From NCBI GenBank assembly GCA_900555855.1, contig USML01000005.1, positions 1 to 32,637 of the forward strand: a stretch of 32,637 bases of DNA, in the 5' to 3' direction. Positions 23,300 through 32,611 of the stretch are shown in pieces (positions within the stretch are counted from its first letter, which is position 1; each line of letters opens with the position of its first letter). The stretch comes from an uncultured Eubacteriales bacterium (GTDB lineage Bacteria; Bacillota; Clostridia; Oscillospirales; Butyricicoccaceae). The notes below the pieces were generated by a model. The model made no database searches, was not told where the DNA came from, and was given only the letters and a program-made list of their open reading frames with translations. The position numbers were made by a program, and so were the translations under genes.

Positions 23300-24388
23300 A
23301 TGAGCTACTTGATTGCCATCGTTGTATTCGGATTGCTGGTTTTTGTTCATGAGCTGGGTCATTTTGTCGTGGCAAAGCTCTCGGGCATCCATGTGCTGCA
23401 GTTCACCATCGGCTTCGGCCCCGCCATCCTGAAAAAGGAATATAAGGGGACGGTCTATGCCCTGCGGCTGCTGCCTTTGGGCGGCGCTGTGATGATGCAG
23501 GGGGAGGATGCTGACGAGGAGGCGCTGCTGGTGGGCCAGAAGGGCGCCACCGACAGTGAAACCGCCCCTGCGGAGGGCAGCTTTGCGGAAGCCAGCCTGC
23601 CCCGGCGGTTTTTGGTGTGCGCCGCCGGCGCACTGATGAACTTTCTTACCGGCCTGGTCATTATTCTCTTGCTGATGCTGCCGGTAAAGAGCCATACAAC
23701 CCCGGTGATGGCGAACTTTCTGGAGGGCTTTCCCTATGCTGCGGCAGATAGCGCCGACGGCCGGGGCTTCCAGGAGGGCGACCGTATTGTCCGGGTCAAT
23801 GATTTCCATATTTATACCATAGCAGATTTTAATATGGCCATGGTCTATGACAATGACCAGCGCTATGATATCACCCTGAAGCGGGATGGAAAAACGGTCC
23901 GTCTGCAGGATTTTGAAATGAAAAAGACCGTTTTGGATGAGAAGAGCGGCGCTTATCTTTATGGCTTTGAGCTGCAGGCGGTGCAGATGAACCTTTTCCA
24001 GAAGGCGGGCTATGCCTGCAAAAATGCCATGACCTACCTGCAGTCGGCCGTGGTGGGGCTGAAGATGCTGGTCACGGGGCAGGTGGGCGCCTCCGACATG
24101 ATGGGCACCGTTGGCATCGCAGGGGAGATGGGGGCGCTGGCCAAGACCTCCATGCGCTCCATGTGGAGCTTTGTGGCCTATATCAGCATCAATCTGGCCT
24201 TTGTCAATCTGCTGCCCATTCCTGCGTTGGACGGCGGCAAGCTGCTGTTTTTGCTGATCGAGCTGATCCGGGGCAAGAAGTTGGATCCTAAATATGAGGG
24301 AACGGCGTCGCTGATCGGCATGGCGCTGCTTCTGGGCCTGTTCCTGTTCGTTACCTATCAGGATATCGCCCGGCTCATCGGAAGGTAA
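23300..24388 (+). CDS. rseP: RIP metalloprotease RseP (site-2 protease)
   Basis: This family cuts transmembrane substrates within the membrane, for example anti-sigma factors and signal-peptide remnants. The 362-residue product has the zinc-binding HELGH at 17-21 in the first membrane helix, the following GFGPAI and LRLLPLGGAVMM typical of the family, a membrane helix near 110-130, one PDZ domain (about 140-210, with GFQEGDRIVRVNDF), and the second active-site motif NLLPIPALDGGKL beginning at 303, with Asp311 as third zinc ligand. Two more helices close the protein. A single PDZ domain is the Gram-positive form. It lies between dxr and ispG, as in many Clostridia. Its substrate here is unknown. 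Confidence 0.95.
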   Translation: MSYLIAIVVFGLLVFVHELGHFVVAKLSGIHVLQFTIGFGPAILKKEYKGTVYALRLLPLGGAVMMQGEDADEEALLVGQKGATDSETAPAEGSFAEASLPRRFLVCAAGALMNFLTGLVIILLLMLPVKSHTTPVMANFLEGFPYAAADSADGRGFQEGDRIVRVNDFHIYTIADFNMAMVYDNDQRYDITLKRDGKTVRLQDFEMKKTVLDEKSGAYLYGFELQAVQMNLFQKAGYACKNAMTYLQSAVVGLKMLVTGQVGASDMMGTVGIAGEMGALAKTSMRSMWSFVAYISINLAFVNLLPIPALDGGKLLFLLIELIRGKKLDPKYEGTASLIGMALLLGLFLFVTYQDIARLIGR

Positions 24389-24400
24389 GGGGCAAAGAGA

Positions 24401-25456
24401 ATGGGAAGTAAAAGACAGATCATGGTGGGCGGGATCCCTCTGGGCGGCGGCGCGCCGCTGGTGATCCAGTCCATGTGCAACACCAAGACCCAGGATATCC
24501 CGGCCACCGTGGCCCAGATCCGCGCCCTACAGCAGGCGGGCTGCCAGATCGTGCGGCTGGCGGTGCCGGATCTGGAAGCGGCCCGGGCCATCGGCCCCAT
24601 CCGCCGGGCGGTGGAGCTCCCGCTGGTGGCAGACATTCATTTTGACTACCGCCTGGCGCTGGAGGCCGTTCGGAACGGCGTGGATAAGGTGCGCATCAAT
24701 CCGGGCAACATCGGCGACCGGGATAAGATCCGCGCCGTGGCCGACGCCTGCCGGAAAAGGAAGATCCCCATCCGGGTCGGAGTCAACGGCGGCAGCATGG
24801 ATCGGGACCTGCGGGAGACCTATGGCGTAACGCCGGAGGGCCTCTGTCAGTGCGCGCTGCGCAACATCGCCCAGCTGGAGGAATGCGGCTTTACCGATAT
24901 CTGCGTTTCTCTGAAGATGTCCGATGTGTTTTCCACCATCCGGGCCTACCGGCAGATGGCGGAGCGGTGCGAATACCCGCTGCATCTGGGCGTGACCGAA
25001 GCGGGAAATGAAGACTATGGGACGCTGCGCTCGGCGGCGGCCTTCGGCGCGCTTTTGTGCGACGGGATCGGCGATACCCTGCGGGTCTCGCTGACGGCGG
25101 ATCCGGTGCGGGAGGTCTATGCCGCAAGGAAGATCCTCAAGGCGCTGGATCTGCATACCCGTGGCGCAAGGATCGTCTCCTGCCCCACCTGCGGCCGCAC
25201 GGAGATCGATCTGATCGCGCTGGCGGAGCAGGTAGAAAAACGGCTGGAGGGGCTGCAGGCCAGGCTCACCGTGGCGGTGATGGGCTGCGTGGTCAATGGG
25301 CCCGGCGAGGCCCGGGAGGCAGACATCGGCATCGCCGGCGGGAAGGGCGAGGGCGTTATCCTGAAAAAGGGCCAGGTGATCTGCAAGGTGCCGGAGGAGC
25401 AGCTTCTGCCTCGGCTTTTGCAGGAGATTGAGGCGATGACGGGGGAAAAGCTATGA
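24401..25456 (+). CDS. ispG: 4-hydroxy-3-methylbut-2-enyl diphosphate synthase IspG
   Basis: IspG reduces and opens methylerythritol cyclodiphosphate to HMBPP, the second-last step of the non-mevalonate pathway, using a [4Fe-4S] cluster. The 351-residue product is the short bacterial form. The N-terminal TIM barrel shows VIQSMCNTKTQDI, VADIHFDYRLALEA, VRINPGNIG and RVGVNGGSMD; the C-terminal domain carries the cluster ligands Cys261 and Cys264 (SCPTCGRTEID) and Cys296 (MGCVVNGPGEAREADIGIAGG), with the Glu of PGE as fourth ligand. Its stop codon overlaps the polC start (ATGA). Confidence 0.97.
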   Translation: MGSKRQIMVGGIPLGGGAPLVIQSMCNTKTQDIPATVAQIRALQQAGCQIVRLAVPDLEAARAIGPIRRAVELPLVADIHFDYRLALEAVRNGVDKVRINPGNIGDRDKIRAVADACRKRKIPIRVGVNGGSMDRDLRETYGVTPEGLCQCALRNIAQLEECGFTDICVSLKMSDVFSTIRAYRQMAERCEYPLHLGVTEAGNEDYGTLRSAAAFGALLCDGIGDTLRVSLTADPVREVYAARKILKALDLHTRGARIVSCPTCGRTEIDLIALAEQVEKRLEGLQARLTVAVMGCVVNGPGEAREADIGIAGGKGEGVILKKGQVICKVPEEQLLPRLLQEIEAMTGEKL

Positions 25457-28400
25457 GTGAAAATGCCAGTCTGCGGGCGCTGTTTGCAAAGGTGCCCGAT
25501 ATGCAGGGACCCCTTTGGGACCTGACGGTGGAGGGCGTCTGCCCGGAGGGCAACGGCCTGACGGTGACGCTGCTTTCCCCCTGCCCTTATGAAGAAGCGG
25601 AGCTGCAGCAGGTCCGGGCAGCGGTCTGCCGCGCCTATGGAATTCCCGGTGTGCGCATTGCCCTGCATCAGACAGAGCCGCAGCCGGAGCCACCCAAGGC
25701 GCCGCCGGCTCCGCCGGCGGAAAAAACGGAGGAGCAGCGGCAGATCGCAGAGATCCTGCGGCAGACCTTCGTCCAGAAGCATCCCTCGCTGGAGCCCTGT
25801 CTGCGGGAAGCGGAGCTTTGGATGGAGGAGGACAGCATCCTTTTGCGGGCGGCGGCCCGCTGGCACCTGACCCGGCTGGAGCAGCTGCAGACGGTGCTCT
25901 GCCAGGAGGCGGAGCTGCTGCTGGGCCGGGCGGTGAAGCTGCAGCTTGAGGGCCCGCCGGAGCAGGAAACGAGCTTTGAGCGCCGGCGAGCGGAGACCAT
26001 GGCCCAGATGAGCCGGGAGCTTCCACCGCCCCGCAGCGCGCCCAGACCTGCGCCGGAGCCGGCGCAGCAGCCCCGGCGGGATCGGAGCTTCCGGCCAAGG
26101 CGGGATCCCAACGCCCCCATGTTCCGCCCCAACGAGCAGGACGAGATCCTCTACGGCAAGCCCTTCCCCCGGGAGCTGGTCAAGCTGGCGGATATCAATA
26201 TGGACTCCGGCAAGGTGGCCGTTCAGGGCGAGATCTTCATGGTGGAGTTCAAAAAGCTCAACGGCCGGGGCAAGACCGTGGTCATGTTTGAGTTCAGCGA
26301 CGGCACCGGCTCCATCCGAGCCTCCAAGGTGCTTGCCGACGAGGAAGCGGCGGAGCTGGAGGGCAGCATCAAGCCCGGCGCTTACATATTGGCTCAGGGA
26401 CTGGTGCATTATTCCCAGTATGATAAGGATCTGGTGCTGAACTTCTCCGCCATTCTGAAGCGGAAAAAGCCCGTGCGGCAGGATACCGCCAAGGAGAAGC
26501 GGGTGGAACTGCATCTGCACACCACCATGTCCAGCATGGATGCCCTCTGCGACCCGGGCAAGGCCCTGAAGCTGGCGGCCTCTATGGGCCATAAGGCTAT
26601 GGCCATCACCGATCATGGCGTGGTGCAGGCCTTTCCGGAGGCCATGAACGCCCAGGCCAAGCTGAAAAAGTCCGGCGTGGACATCAAGGTGCTTTACGGC
26701 ATCGAGGCCTATTGTGTGGACGATCTGGAGCGGGGCAGAGCCGTCCGCGGAGAGAGCGATGCCGCACTGACCGATGAGATCGTTGTTTTTGATACAGAGA
26801 CCACCGGCCTCAGCGCCGCCAGCTGCGAGATCATTGAGATCGCGGCCTATCTGGTCTCCGGCGGAGAGATCCGGGAGAGCTATCATACCTATGTGAAGCC
26901 CCGGGAGGCCATCCCTTATAAGATCACGCAGCTCACCGGCATCAGCGATGCTGCGGTGGCCCAGGCGCCGCCCATCGAGACGGCGCTGCCGGAGTTTTTG
27001 GCCTTCTGCGGCGGGCGGCCCCTCTGCGCCCACAACGCCCCCTTTGATATGGCCTTTCTGGCGGCGGCCTGTGAGCGGCAGGGGCTGGAATGCCCCAAAT
27101 GCTCCATCGACACGGTGGAGATCGCCCGGGCGCTGATGCCCCAGCTGCAAAAGCACAAGCTGAACATCATCGCCGACGCCATGGAGCTGAAATTTGACCA
27201 TCACCGGGCTTCAGACGACGCCCGGGTGCTGGCGGAGATCTTTCTGCGCTTCATCCCCATGCTGCAGCAAAAGGGCGCGCAGCGGGTGGAGGACATCAAT
27301 GGGATCCTGCGGGAGCTGCGGACGGGCAAGGGCCCGGGCAAGCAGCGCTCCTTCCATCTGATCATTCTGGTGAAAAACCGGCCGGGTCTTATCGCGCTTT
27401 ACAAGTTGATCTCCGACGCGCACCTGAAATATTTCAATAAAAAGCCCATTATCCCCATGTCTGAGCTGCAGAAGAGCCGGGAAAACCTGATCTGCGGCTC
27501 TGCCTGCGTCATGGGCGAGCTGTTTTCCGCCATTGTGGACGGCCGGCCCTGGGGCGAGCTGATGCGGTTGGCCTCCTTCTTCGATTTTCTGGAGATCCAG
27601 CCGCTGGCCAACAATCATTTTCTCATCGACAAGGAGCAGGCCCGGGACGAGGAGCAGCTGCGGGAGTTCAACCGCACGGTGCTGCGGCTGGGCGACGCCC
27701 TGCACAAGCCGGTGTGCGCCACGGGCGATGTGCATTTTCTGGAGCCGGAGGACGGCATCTACCGGGAGATCCTGCAGGCGGGCATGGGCTTTAAGGAGAC
27801 GGAGGAGCCGGCGCCGCTGTATTTCAAGAGCACCGATGAGATGCTCCGGGAGTTTTCCTATCTGGGCGCGGAGCGGGCCTATGAGGTCGTGGTGAAAAAC
27901 CCCAACGCCATCGCCGATCAGTGCGAGGATATCGAGCCGGTGCTGCAGGGCAGCTATCCGCCCTCCATCGAACACAGCGCCGAGGACCTGCAGGAGATGT
28001 GCTGGGCTAAGGCAAGAGCGCTCTATGAGGAGGACGGCGCGCTGCCGGATATCATCACCGAGCGCATCAATGCGGAGCTGATCCCCATCGTGGAGCATGG
28101 CTTTGATGTGATGTATATGATCGCCCAGAAGCTGGTGGCCAAGTCCAACGAGATGGGCTATCTGGTGGGCTCCCGAGGCTCGGTTGGCTCCTCCTTCGTG
28201 GCCTATCTCAGCGGCATCACGGAGGTCAACGCCCTGAAGCCCCATTACCGCTGCCCCCGGTGCCGCCATTCCGTCTGGGACAACGACCCCATCTATCAGA
28301 CCGGCGTGGATATGCCCGATCTGGACTGCCCCAAATGCGGCACGAAGATGATCAAGGACGGCTTCAACATCCCCTTTGCCACCTTTTTGGGCTTCAACGC

Positions 28401-29844
28401 CGACAAAACGCCGGATATCGACCTGAACTTCTCCGGCGAATGTCAGGGGCAGATCCATCGGTATACCGTGGAGCTTTTCGGCAGCGACAAGGTCTTTAAG
28501 GCCGGCACCATCGGCACCATCAAGGACAAGACGGCCTATGGCTTCGTCAAAAAGTTTCTGGAGGAGCGGGGAAGGGTGGTCAACAACGCGGAGATCAACC
28601 ATCTGGTCTCCGGCTGCACCGGCGTTAAGCGCACCACCGGCCAGCACCCGGGCGGACTGATCATCGTCCCCAACGACCGCACCATCTATGAGTTCACCCC
28701 GGTGCAGCATCCGGCAGACGACCCCGATTCCGATATCATCACCACCCATTTCGACTTCCACTCCATCCACGATAACCTGCTGAAGCTGGACGAGCTGGGC
28801 CACGATGTTCCCACCATCATCCGCCACCTGCAGAATCTTTCCGGCGTCGGGCCGCAGGATATCCCGCTGGACGACCCGGAGACCATGCGGATCTTTACGG
28901 ATATTTCGCCGCTGGGCATCGAGACGGACGACATTCTGGAGCAGCCCGGCTCCGCCGGCATCCCGGAGTTTGGCACGAAAAACGCCCGGAGCATGCTCAT
29001 GGAGACCCACCCCACCACCTTTGAGGGTCTGGTGCGCATTTCCGGCCTGTCCCACGGAACGGATGTCTGGCGCAACAATGCCCAGGATGTGATCAACGCC
29101 GGGCTGGCCACCATCAACGATGTGATCTCCGTCCGCGACGACATCACCACCAAGCTCATCGCCATGGGCCTGGATAAAAAGCTCTCCTTCACCATCTCCG
29201 AGGCCGTCCGAAAGGGCAAGGGCCTGAAGCCGGAATGGGAGGAGACCATGCGGGAGCATAAGCTGCCCGACTGGTACATCGAATCCTGCAAAAAGATCAA
29301 ATATATGTTCCCCCGCGGCCACGCGGTGGCCTATACCATGATGTCCTACCGGATCGCCTGGTTCAAGGTCCACCATCCGCTGGAATATTACTGCGTCTAT
29401 TTCAGCAATAAGCTGGATTCCTTCGACTGCAGCGCCGCGCTGGAGGGCGACGGGGCCATCTGCAAAAAATACCGGGAGCTGAAGGCCAACCCCAAGCGCA
29501 CGGCGGTGGAGGACGATCAGATGATCACGCTGGAGCTGATGCATGAGTTCTGCAAGCGGGGGTTCCGCTTCCTGCCCATGGATATCTACCGGTCGGATGT
29601 GAAGGCCTTTACCATCGAGGGCGACGGCCTGCGCCCGCCCTTTATGGCGCTGAACGGCGTGGGCGAGGCGGCGGCCCAGTCCATTGCCGACGAACGGCAG
29701 CGGGAGCCCTTTATGTCGCAGGAGGATATCTCCATCCGCTGCGGCAAGGCAAGCTCGGCGGTGCTCCAGTCCCTGCGGGAGATCGGCGCGTTGGGCAGCC
29801 TGCCGGAGAGCAACCAGCTGGATCTTTTCGCGGCCATGTTTTAA
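25453..29844 (+). CDS. polC: DNA polymerase III alpha subunit, Gram-positive PolC type
   Basis: PolC is the main replicative polymerase of low-GC Gram-positives. The 1463-residue product is slightly longer than the Bacillus enzyme. In order it has an N-terminal domain with a Pro/Arg-rich linker (about 70-225), an OB-fold (about 240-340), a PHP domain beginning VELHLHTTMSSMDAL at 351, interrupted by a 3'-5' proofreading exonuclease with DTETTGLS at 447-454, then the rest of PHP, and the polymerase core with PDIDLNFSGE from 987. A four-cysteine zinc motif lies at 934, 937, 959 and 962. The C-terminus has the tandem-helix and clamp-binding region ending NQLDLFAAMF, whose QLDLF is a sliding-clamp peptide. 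It starts within the ispG stop codon and ends the operon. Confidence 0.98.
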   Translation: MSENASLRALFAKVPDMQGPLWDLTVEGVCPEGNGLTVTLLSPCPYEEAELQQVRAAVCRAYGIPGVRIALHQTEPQPEPPKAPPAPPAEKTEEQRQIAEILRQTFVQKHPSLEPCLREAELWMEEDSILLRAAARWHLTRLEQLQTVLCQEAELLLGRAVKLQLEGPPEQETSFERRRAETMAQMSRELPPPRSAPRPAPEPAQQPRRDRSFRPRRDPNAPMFRPNEQDEILYGKPFPRELVKLADINMDSGKVAVQGEIFMVEFKKLNGRGKTVVMFEFSDGTGSIRASKVLADEEAAELEGSIKPGAYILAQGLVHYSQYDKDLVLNFSAILKRKKPVRQDTAKEKRVELHLHTTMSSMDALCDPGKALKLAASMGHKAMAITDHGVVQAFPEAMNAQAKLKKSGVDIKVLYGIEAYCVDDLERGRAVRGESDAALTDEIVVFDTETTGLSAASCEIIEIAAYLVSGGEIRESYHTYVKPREAIPYKITQLTGISDAAVAQAPPIETALPEFLAFCGGRPLCAHNAPFDMAFLAAACERQGLECPKCSIDTVEIARALMPQLQKHKLNIIADAMELKFDHHRASDDARVLAEIFLRFIPMLQQKGAQRVEDINGILRELRTGKGPGKQRSFHLIILVKNRPGLIALYKLISDAHLKYFNKKPIIPMSELQKSRENLICGSACVMGELFSAIVDGRPWGELMRLASFFDFLEIQPLANNHFLIDKEQARDEEQLREFNRTVLRLGDALHKPVCATGDVHFLEPEDGIYREILQAGMGFKETEEPAPLYFKSTDEMLREFSYLGAERAYEVVVKNPNAIADQCEDIEPVLQGSYPPSIEHSAEDLQEMCWAKARALYEEDGALPDIITERINAELIPIVEHGFDVMYMIAQKLVAKSNEMGYLVGSRGSVGSSFVAYLSGITEVNALKPHYRCPRCRHSVWDNDPIYQTGVDMPDLDCPKCGTKMIKDGFNIPFATFLGFNADKTPDIDLNFSGECQGQIHRYTVELFGSDKVFKAGTIGTIKDKTAYGFVKKFLEERGRVVNNAEINHLVSGCTGVKRTTGQHPGGLIIVPNDRTIYEFTPVQHPADDPDSDIITTHFDFHSIHDNLLKLDELGHDVPTIIRHLQNLSGVGPQDIPLDDPETMRIFTDISPLGIETDDILEQPGSAGIPEFGTKNARSMLMETHPTTFEGLVRISGLSHGTDVWRNNAQDVINAGLATINDVISVRDDITTKLIAMGLDKKLSFTISEAVRKGKGLKPEWEETMREHKLPDWYIESCKKIKYMFPRGHAVAYTMMSYRIAWFKVHHPLEYYCVYFSNKLDSFDCSAALEGDGAICKKYRELKANPKRTAVEDDQMITLELMHEFCKRGFRFLPMDIYRSDVKAFTIEGDGLRPPFMALNGVGEAAAQSIADERQREPFMSQEDISIRCGKASSAVLQSLREIGALGSLPESNQLDLFAAMF

Positions 29845-29864
29845 GAAATAAGAAAACAGAGCAG

Positions 29865-29900
29865 AAAAAGCGGCGTGACAGATATTCTGTCACGCCGCTT
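29865..29900. terminator. Bidirectional terminator between polC and pfp
   Basis: A perfect 14-bp stem (29868-29881 with 29887-29900) encloses ATATT. On the reverse strand it runs into five T, so it is a classical terminator for the leftward phosphofructokinase gene; on the forward strand, where no T-run follows, it should still stop or shield the polC transcript. Confidence 0.9.
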
Positions 29901-29921
29901 GTATCAAGGCGACCGAATCGA

Positions 29922-31163
29922 TTATTCCGCCAGGATCTTTTTCAGCCGGGCAAAGCGGGGCAGGCCCTCTTCCCAGCAGTAATCCGGCTGGCCGGCGATT
30001 AGCGGGAGGGCATAGCGGGCAAATTCAGGCCGGATGCCTGCGCCGTCCTCCGTGATCCATTCCAGCGGGAACACATGCTCCGCGTTGGCGGTGACGGTCA
30101 GGTCGGTAAGCACGATCCGGGGCGTATAGTGCGCCGCGTTGGGATCCCGCTCCAGCGCCACCATCTTGTCCGTCTCGCCGCGGACGGCGGCAAGGACGGC
30201 CTCCCGACCCAGCCAGACGGCCTCCTCCACATCCGTCCGGGAGGCCAGATGCGCGCCGCACCGCTGCAGCAGAGAAAGCTCGATGGCCCGGGTCTTGACG
30301 CCCATGCGCTCCTTTACCTGCGCCGCCAGATAGGCCGCCGCCCCGCCCATCTGCTTGTGGCCGAAGGCGTCGGTGCCGATGTCCTTGGCGGCATATTCGT
30401 TGATAAAGGTGCCTTCGCTGTCGTGGATGCCCTCGGAGACGGCGATGAAGCAATTGTGCTTCTCGTTCCAGACCCGGCGCACATCCCCGAAGAAGCGCTC
30501 CAGGTCAAAGTCCACCTCCGGCAGATAGATCAGATCCGGCCCCTGATCCCGCATGGAAGCCAGCGAAGCGGCGGCGGTGAGCCAGCCGGCGTTGCGGCCC
30601 ATACATTCCAGAATGGTGACGGCCCCGGTGTCATAGACCCGGGCATCCTGGGCGATCTCCATGCAGGAGGTGGCGATGTATTTTGCGGCGGAGCCGAAGC
30701 CGGGGCAGTGGTCTGTGCCGGCCAGATCGTTGTCGATGGTCTTGGGAACGCCGATCACCCGGCAGTCGTAGCCCACCTGCTGCATATATTTGGAGATCTT
30801 GTTGCAGGTGTCCATGGAATCGTTGCCGCCGTTGTAGAAGAAATAGCGCACATCGTATTTTTGGAAGATCTCCAGAATACGCTTGTAATCGGTATCGTCC
30901 ACAGCCGCATCCTTCAGCTTGTAGCGGCAGGAGCCCAGCGCAGAGGAGGGCGTGCTTCGGAGCAGGGCCAGCTCCCGGGGATCCTCCAGACCGATATCAT
31001 AGAGCCGGTCGTTCAAAATGCCCTTGACGCCATGGGCTGCGCCCAGGACGCGGGTGATGCAGCCGCTCTCCAGAGCGGCGGTAAAAACGCCGTAAGCGCT
31101 GGCGTTGATGACCGAGGTCGGGCCGCCGGACTGACCGAAAATACAGGCTCCGCGAAGTTCCAT
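29922..31163 (-). CDS. pfp: Pyrophosphate-dependent 6-phosphofructokinase
   Basis: The enzyme interconverts fructose 6-phosphate and fructose 1,6-bisphosphate. The phosphodonor is read from two positions: GGND (112-115), where the second Asp replaces the Gly of ATP-dependent enzymes (GGDG), and PKTIDND (140-146), where Lys replaces the Gly of PGTIDND. Both are marks of PPi use, which saves ATP and makes the step reversible. Other motifs are GQSGGPT (10-16) and ECMGRNAGW. I start the gene at 31163 (413 residues), since GGAGGG at 31171-31176 is then a well-placed ribosome binding site; an ATG at 31178 would overlap it. It diverges from the aldolase gene, whose substrate is the product of this step. 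Confidence 0.92.
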   Translation of the reverse strand: MELRGACIFGQSGGPTSVINASAYGVFTAALESGCITRVLGAAHGVKGILNDRLYDIGLEDPRELALLRSTPSSALGSCRYKLKDAAVDDTDYKRILEIFQKYDVRYFFYNGGNDSMDTCNKISKYMQQVGYDCRVIGVPKTIDNDLAGTDHCPGFGSAAKYIATSCMEIAQDARVYDTGAVTILECMGRNAGWLTAAASLASMRDQGPDLIYLPEVDFDLERFFGDVRRVWNEKHNCFIAVSEGIHDSEGTFINEYAAKDIGTDAFGHKQMGGAAAYLAAQVKERMGVKTRAIELSLLQRCGAHLASRTDVEEAVWLGREAVLAAVRGETDKMVALERDPNAAHYTPRIVLTDLTVTANAEHVFPLEWITEDGAGIRPEFARYALPLIAGQPDYCWEEGLPRFARLKKILAE

Positions 31164-31198
31164 GATGATACCCTCCATAAGATAAGACAGTTTTCCTT

Positions 31199-31227
31199 AT
31201 GGTAGCAGAAAACCGGCGGAAAGTCAA
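31199..31227 (-). promoter_or_regulatory. Sigma-A promoter of pfp
   Basis: On the reverse strand TTGACT (31227-31222, five of six) and TACCAT (31204-31199, four of six) are spaced by 17 bases, about 36 bases above the ATG at 31163. Confidence 0.7.
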
Positions 31228-31262
31228 CGCGGCTGCTGAGGCCGGCGGGGGAGAAAACAAGG

Positions 31263-31291
31263 TTGCACAGCGGGAAAAACTGTGGTAAAAT
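31263..31291 (+). promoter_or_regulatory. Probable promoter of fba
   Basis: TTGCAC (31263-31268) and TAAAAT (31286-31291) are spaced by 17 bases, 44 bases before the fba ATG. It is back-to-back with the pfp promoter, with 35 bases between the two -35 boxes. Confidence 0.6.
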
Positions 31292-31335
31292 CAAGGAAAA
31301 CCCAGGGAAAATCATTTTGACAGGGGGAACGAACC

Positions 31336-32274
31336 ATGCCACTGGTCACAACGAAAGAAATGTTTGAGAAGGCCTATCAGGGCGGCTACGCCATCGGCGC
31401 CTTCAATGTAAACAATATGGAGATCATTCAGGGCATCACGGAAGCCGCGCAGCTGGAGCGCTCTCCGGTGATCCTGCAGGTCTCTGCCGGCGCCCGGAAA
31501 TATGCAAAGCATGTTTATCTCACCAAGCTGGTGGAGGCAGCCATTCTGGATACGGAGCTGCCCATCGCGCTGCATCTGGACCACGGCGAAAACTTTGAGG
31601 TGTGCAAGTCCTGCATCGACGGCGGGTTTTCCTCTGTTATGATCGATGGCAGCAAATACAGCTTTGAAGAAAATATCGCCATGACGAAGCAGGTGGTGGA
31701 CTATGCCCACGCCCGGGGCGTTGTGGTGGAAGGCGAGCTGGGCAAGCTGGCCGGCATCGAGGACGCGGTGAATGTCTCTGCGGAGGACGCCATGTTTACC
31801 AACCCCGCGGAGGTGGAGGAGTTCGTCAGCCGCACCGGCGTGGACAGCCTTGCCATCGCCATCGGCACCAGCCACGGCGCCTATAAGTTCAAGCCCGGCA
31901 CAAAGCCCCGCCTGCGCTTCGATATTCTGGAAGAGGTGGAGCGCCGCCTGCCCGGCTTCCCCATCGTCCTTCACGGCAGCTCCTCCGTGCCGCAGGAGTT
32001 TGTGAAGGTCGTCAATGAATACGGCGGCTCCATGCCCGACGCCATCGGCATTCCCGAGGAAATGCTGCGTCAGGCCGCGAAGATGGCCGTCTGCAAGATC
32101 AATATTGATTCCGACCTGCGCCTTTGCATGACGGCGGCTATCCGCAAGCATCTGGTGGAGCATCCGGATCATTTTGATCCCCGGCAGTATCTGAAGGACG
32201 GCCGGGACGCCCTGCGGGATATGGTGCGCCATAAGATCCGCGATGTGCTGGGCTCCAGCAACACGCTGGACTGA
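31336..32274 (+). CDS. fba: Class II fructose-bisphosphate aldolase
   Basis: The zinc-dependent aldolase splits fructose 1,6-bisphosphate into two triose phosphates. The 312-residue product has GAFNVNNMEI (21-30), the catalytic and zinc-binding LHLDHGENFEVC (79-90, Asp82 and His83), GFSSVMIDGSKYSFEENI (97-114), VEGELGKLAG (131-140), GTSHGAYKF (177-185, zinc His180), and FPIVLHGSSSVP with the third zinc histidine. The C-terminal INIDSDLRL binds substrate phosphate. The GGGGGAA ribosome binding site is strong. Codons favour CGC for Arg, as in other highly expressed genes here. With the adjacent pfp it forms a glycolytic pair read from a shared 172-base region. Confidence 0.96.
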   Translation: MPLVTTKEMFEKAYQGGYAIGAFNVNNMEIIQGITEAAQLERSPVILQVSAGARKYAKHVYLTKLVEAAILDTELPIALHLDHGENFEVCKSCIDGGFSSVMIDGSKYSFEENIAMTKQVVDYAHARGVVVEGELGKLAGIEDAVNVSAEDAMFTNPAEVEEFVSRTGVDSLAIAIGTSHGAYKFKPGTKPRLRFDILEEVERRLPGFPIVLHGSSSVPQEFVKVVNEYGGSMPDAIGIPEEMLRQAAKMAVCKINIDSDLRLCMTAAIRKHLVEHPDHFDPRQYLKDGRDALRDMVRHKIRDVLGSSNTLD

Positions 32275-32286
32275 AACGAACAACGC

Positions 32287-32317
32287 AAACGGAGCGCTCT
32301 TCCGGCGCTCCGTTTTT
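32287..32317 (+). terminator. Rho-independent terminator after fba
   Basis: AAACGGAGCGC (32287-32297) pairs perfectly with 32305-32315 around a seven-base loop, ending in five T. Confidence 0.93.
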
Positions 32318-32342
32318 CAAAAAGAAAGGAGAAGCAGCCTTT

Positions 32343-32611
32343 ATGAAGCCACTGAAGCTGGATCAGTTTTTGGATTACCGCTTTTTGTCCAATCTCCGCT
32401 ATGCGCCCGGCGGCAGGCAGGCCGCCTTTGCTGTGAGCTGCTGCGACGGGGAAAACAACGACTATTGCTCCAATCTCTATCTCTGGGACGGCGAAAGGAT
32501 CCGCCGCCTTTCCGGCATGGGGAAGGAACGGGCCTTCTTCTGGGAGGACGAGACCCATCTGCTCTTCCCGGCCTGCCGCACGGCGGCAGAGAAAAAGCGG
32601 GCGGAGGGAAC
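32343..32611 (+). CDS. S9 family peptidase, N-terminal fragment
   Basis: The frame is open from an ATG with an AAAGGAG ribosome binding site to the point where genomic sequence ends. The 89 residues (MKPLKLDQFLDYRFLSNLRY...) resemble the start of the beta-propeller of prolyl-oligopeptidase-like S9 enzymes (acylaminoacyl-peptidase or dipeptidyl-peptidase group): FLSNLRYAPGGRQAAFAV, NLYLWDGERIRRLS, and FFWEDETHLLFP form blade-like strands, and the EKKRAEG at the end is a usual insertion site in this group. The catalytic Ser-Asp-His domain would lie beyond the end. Only 26 adapter bases follow, which continue the frame as CLLYTSPS; those residues are not part of the protein. Identification rests on a short segment. 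Confidence 0.65.
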
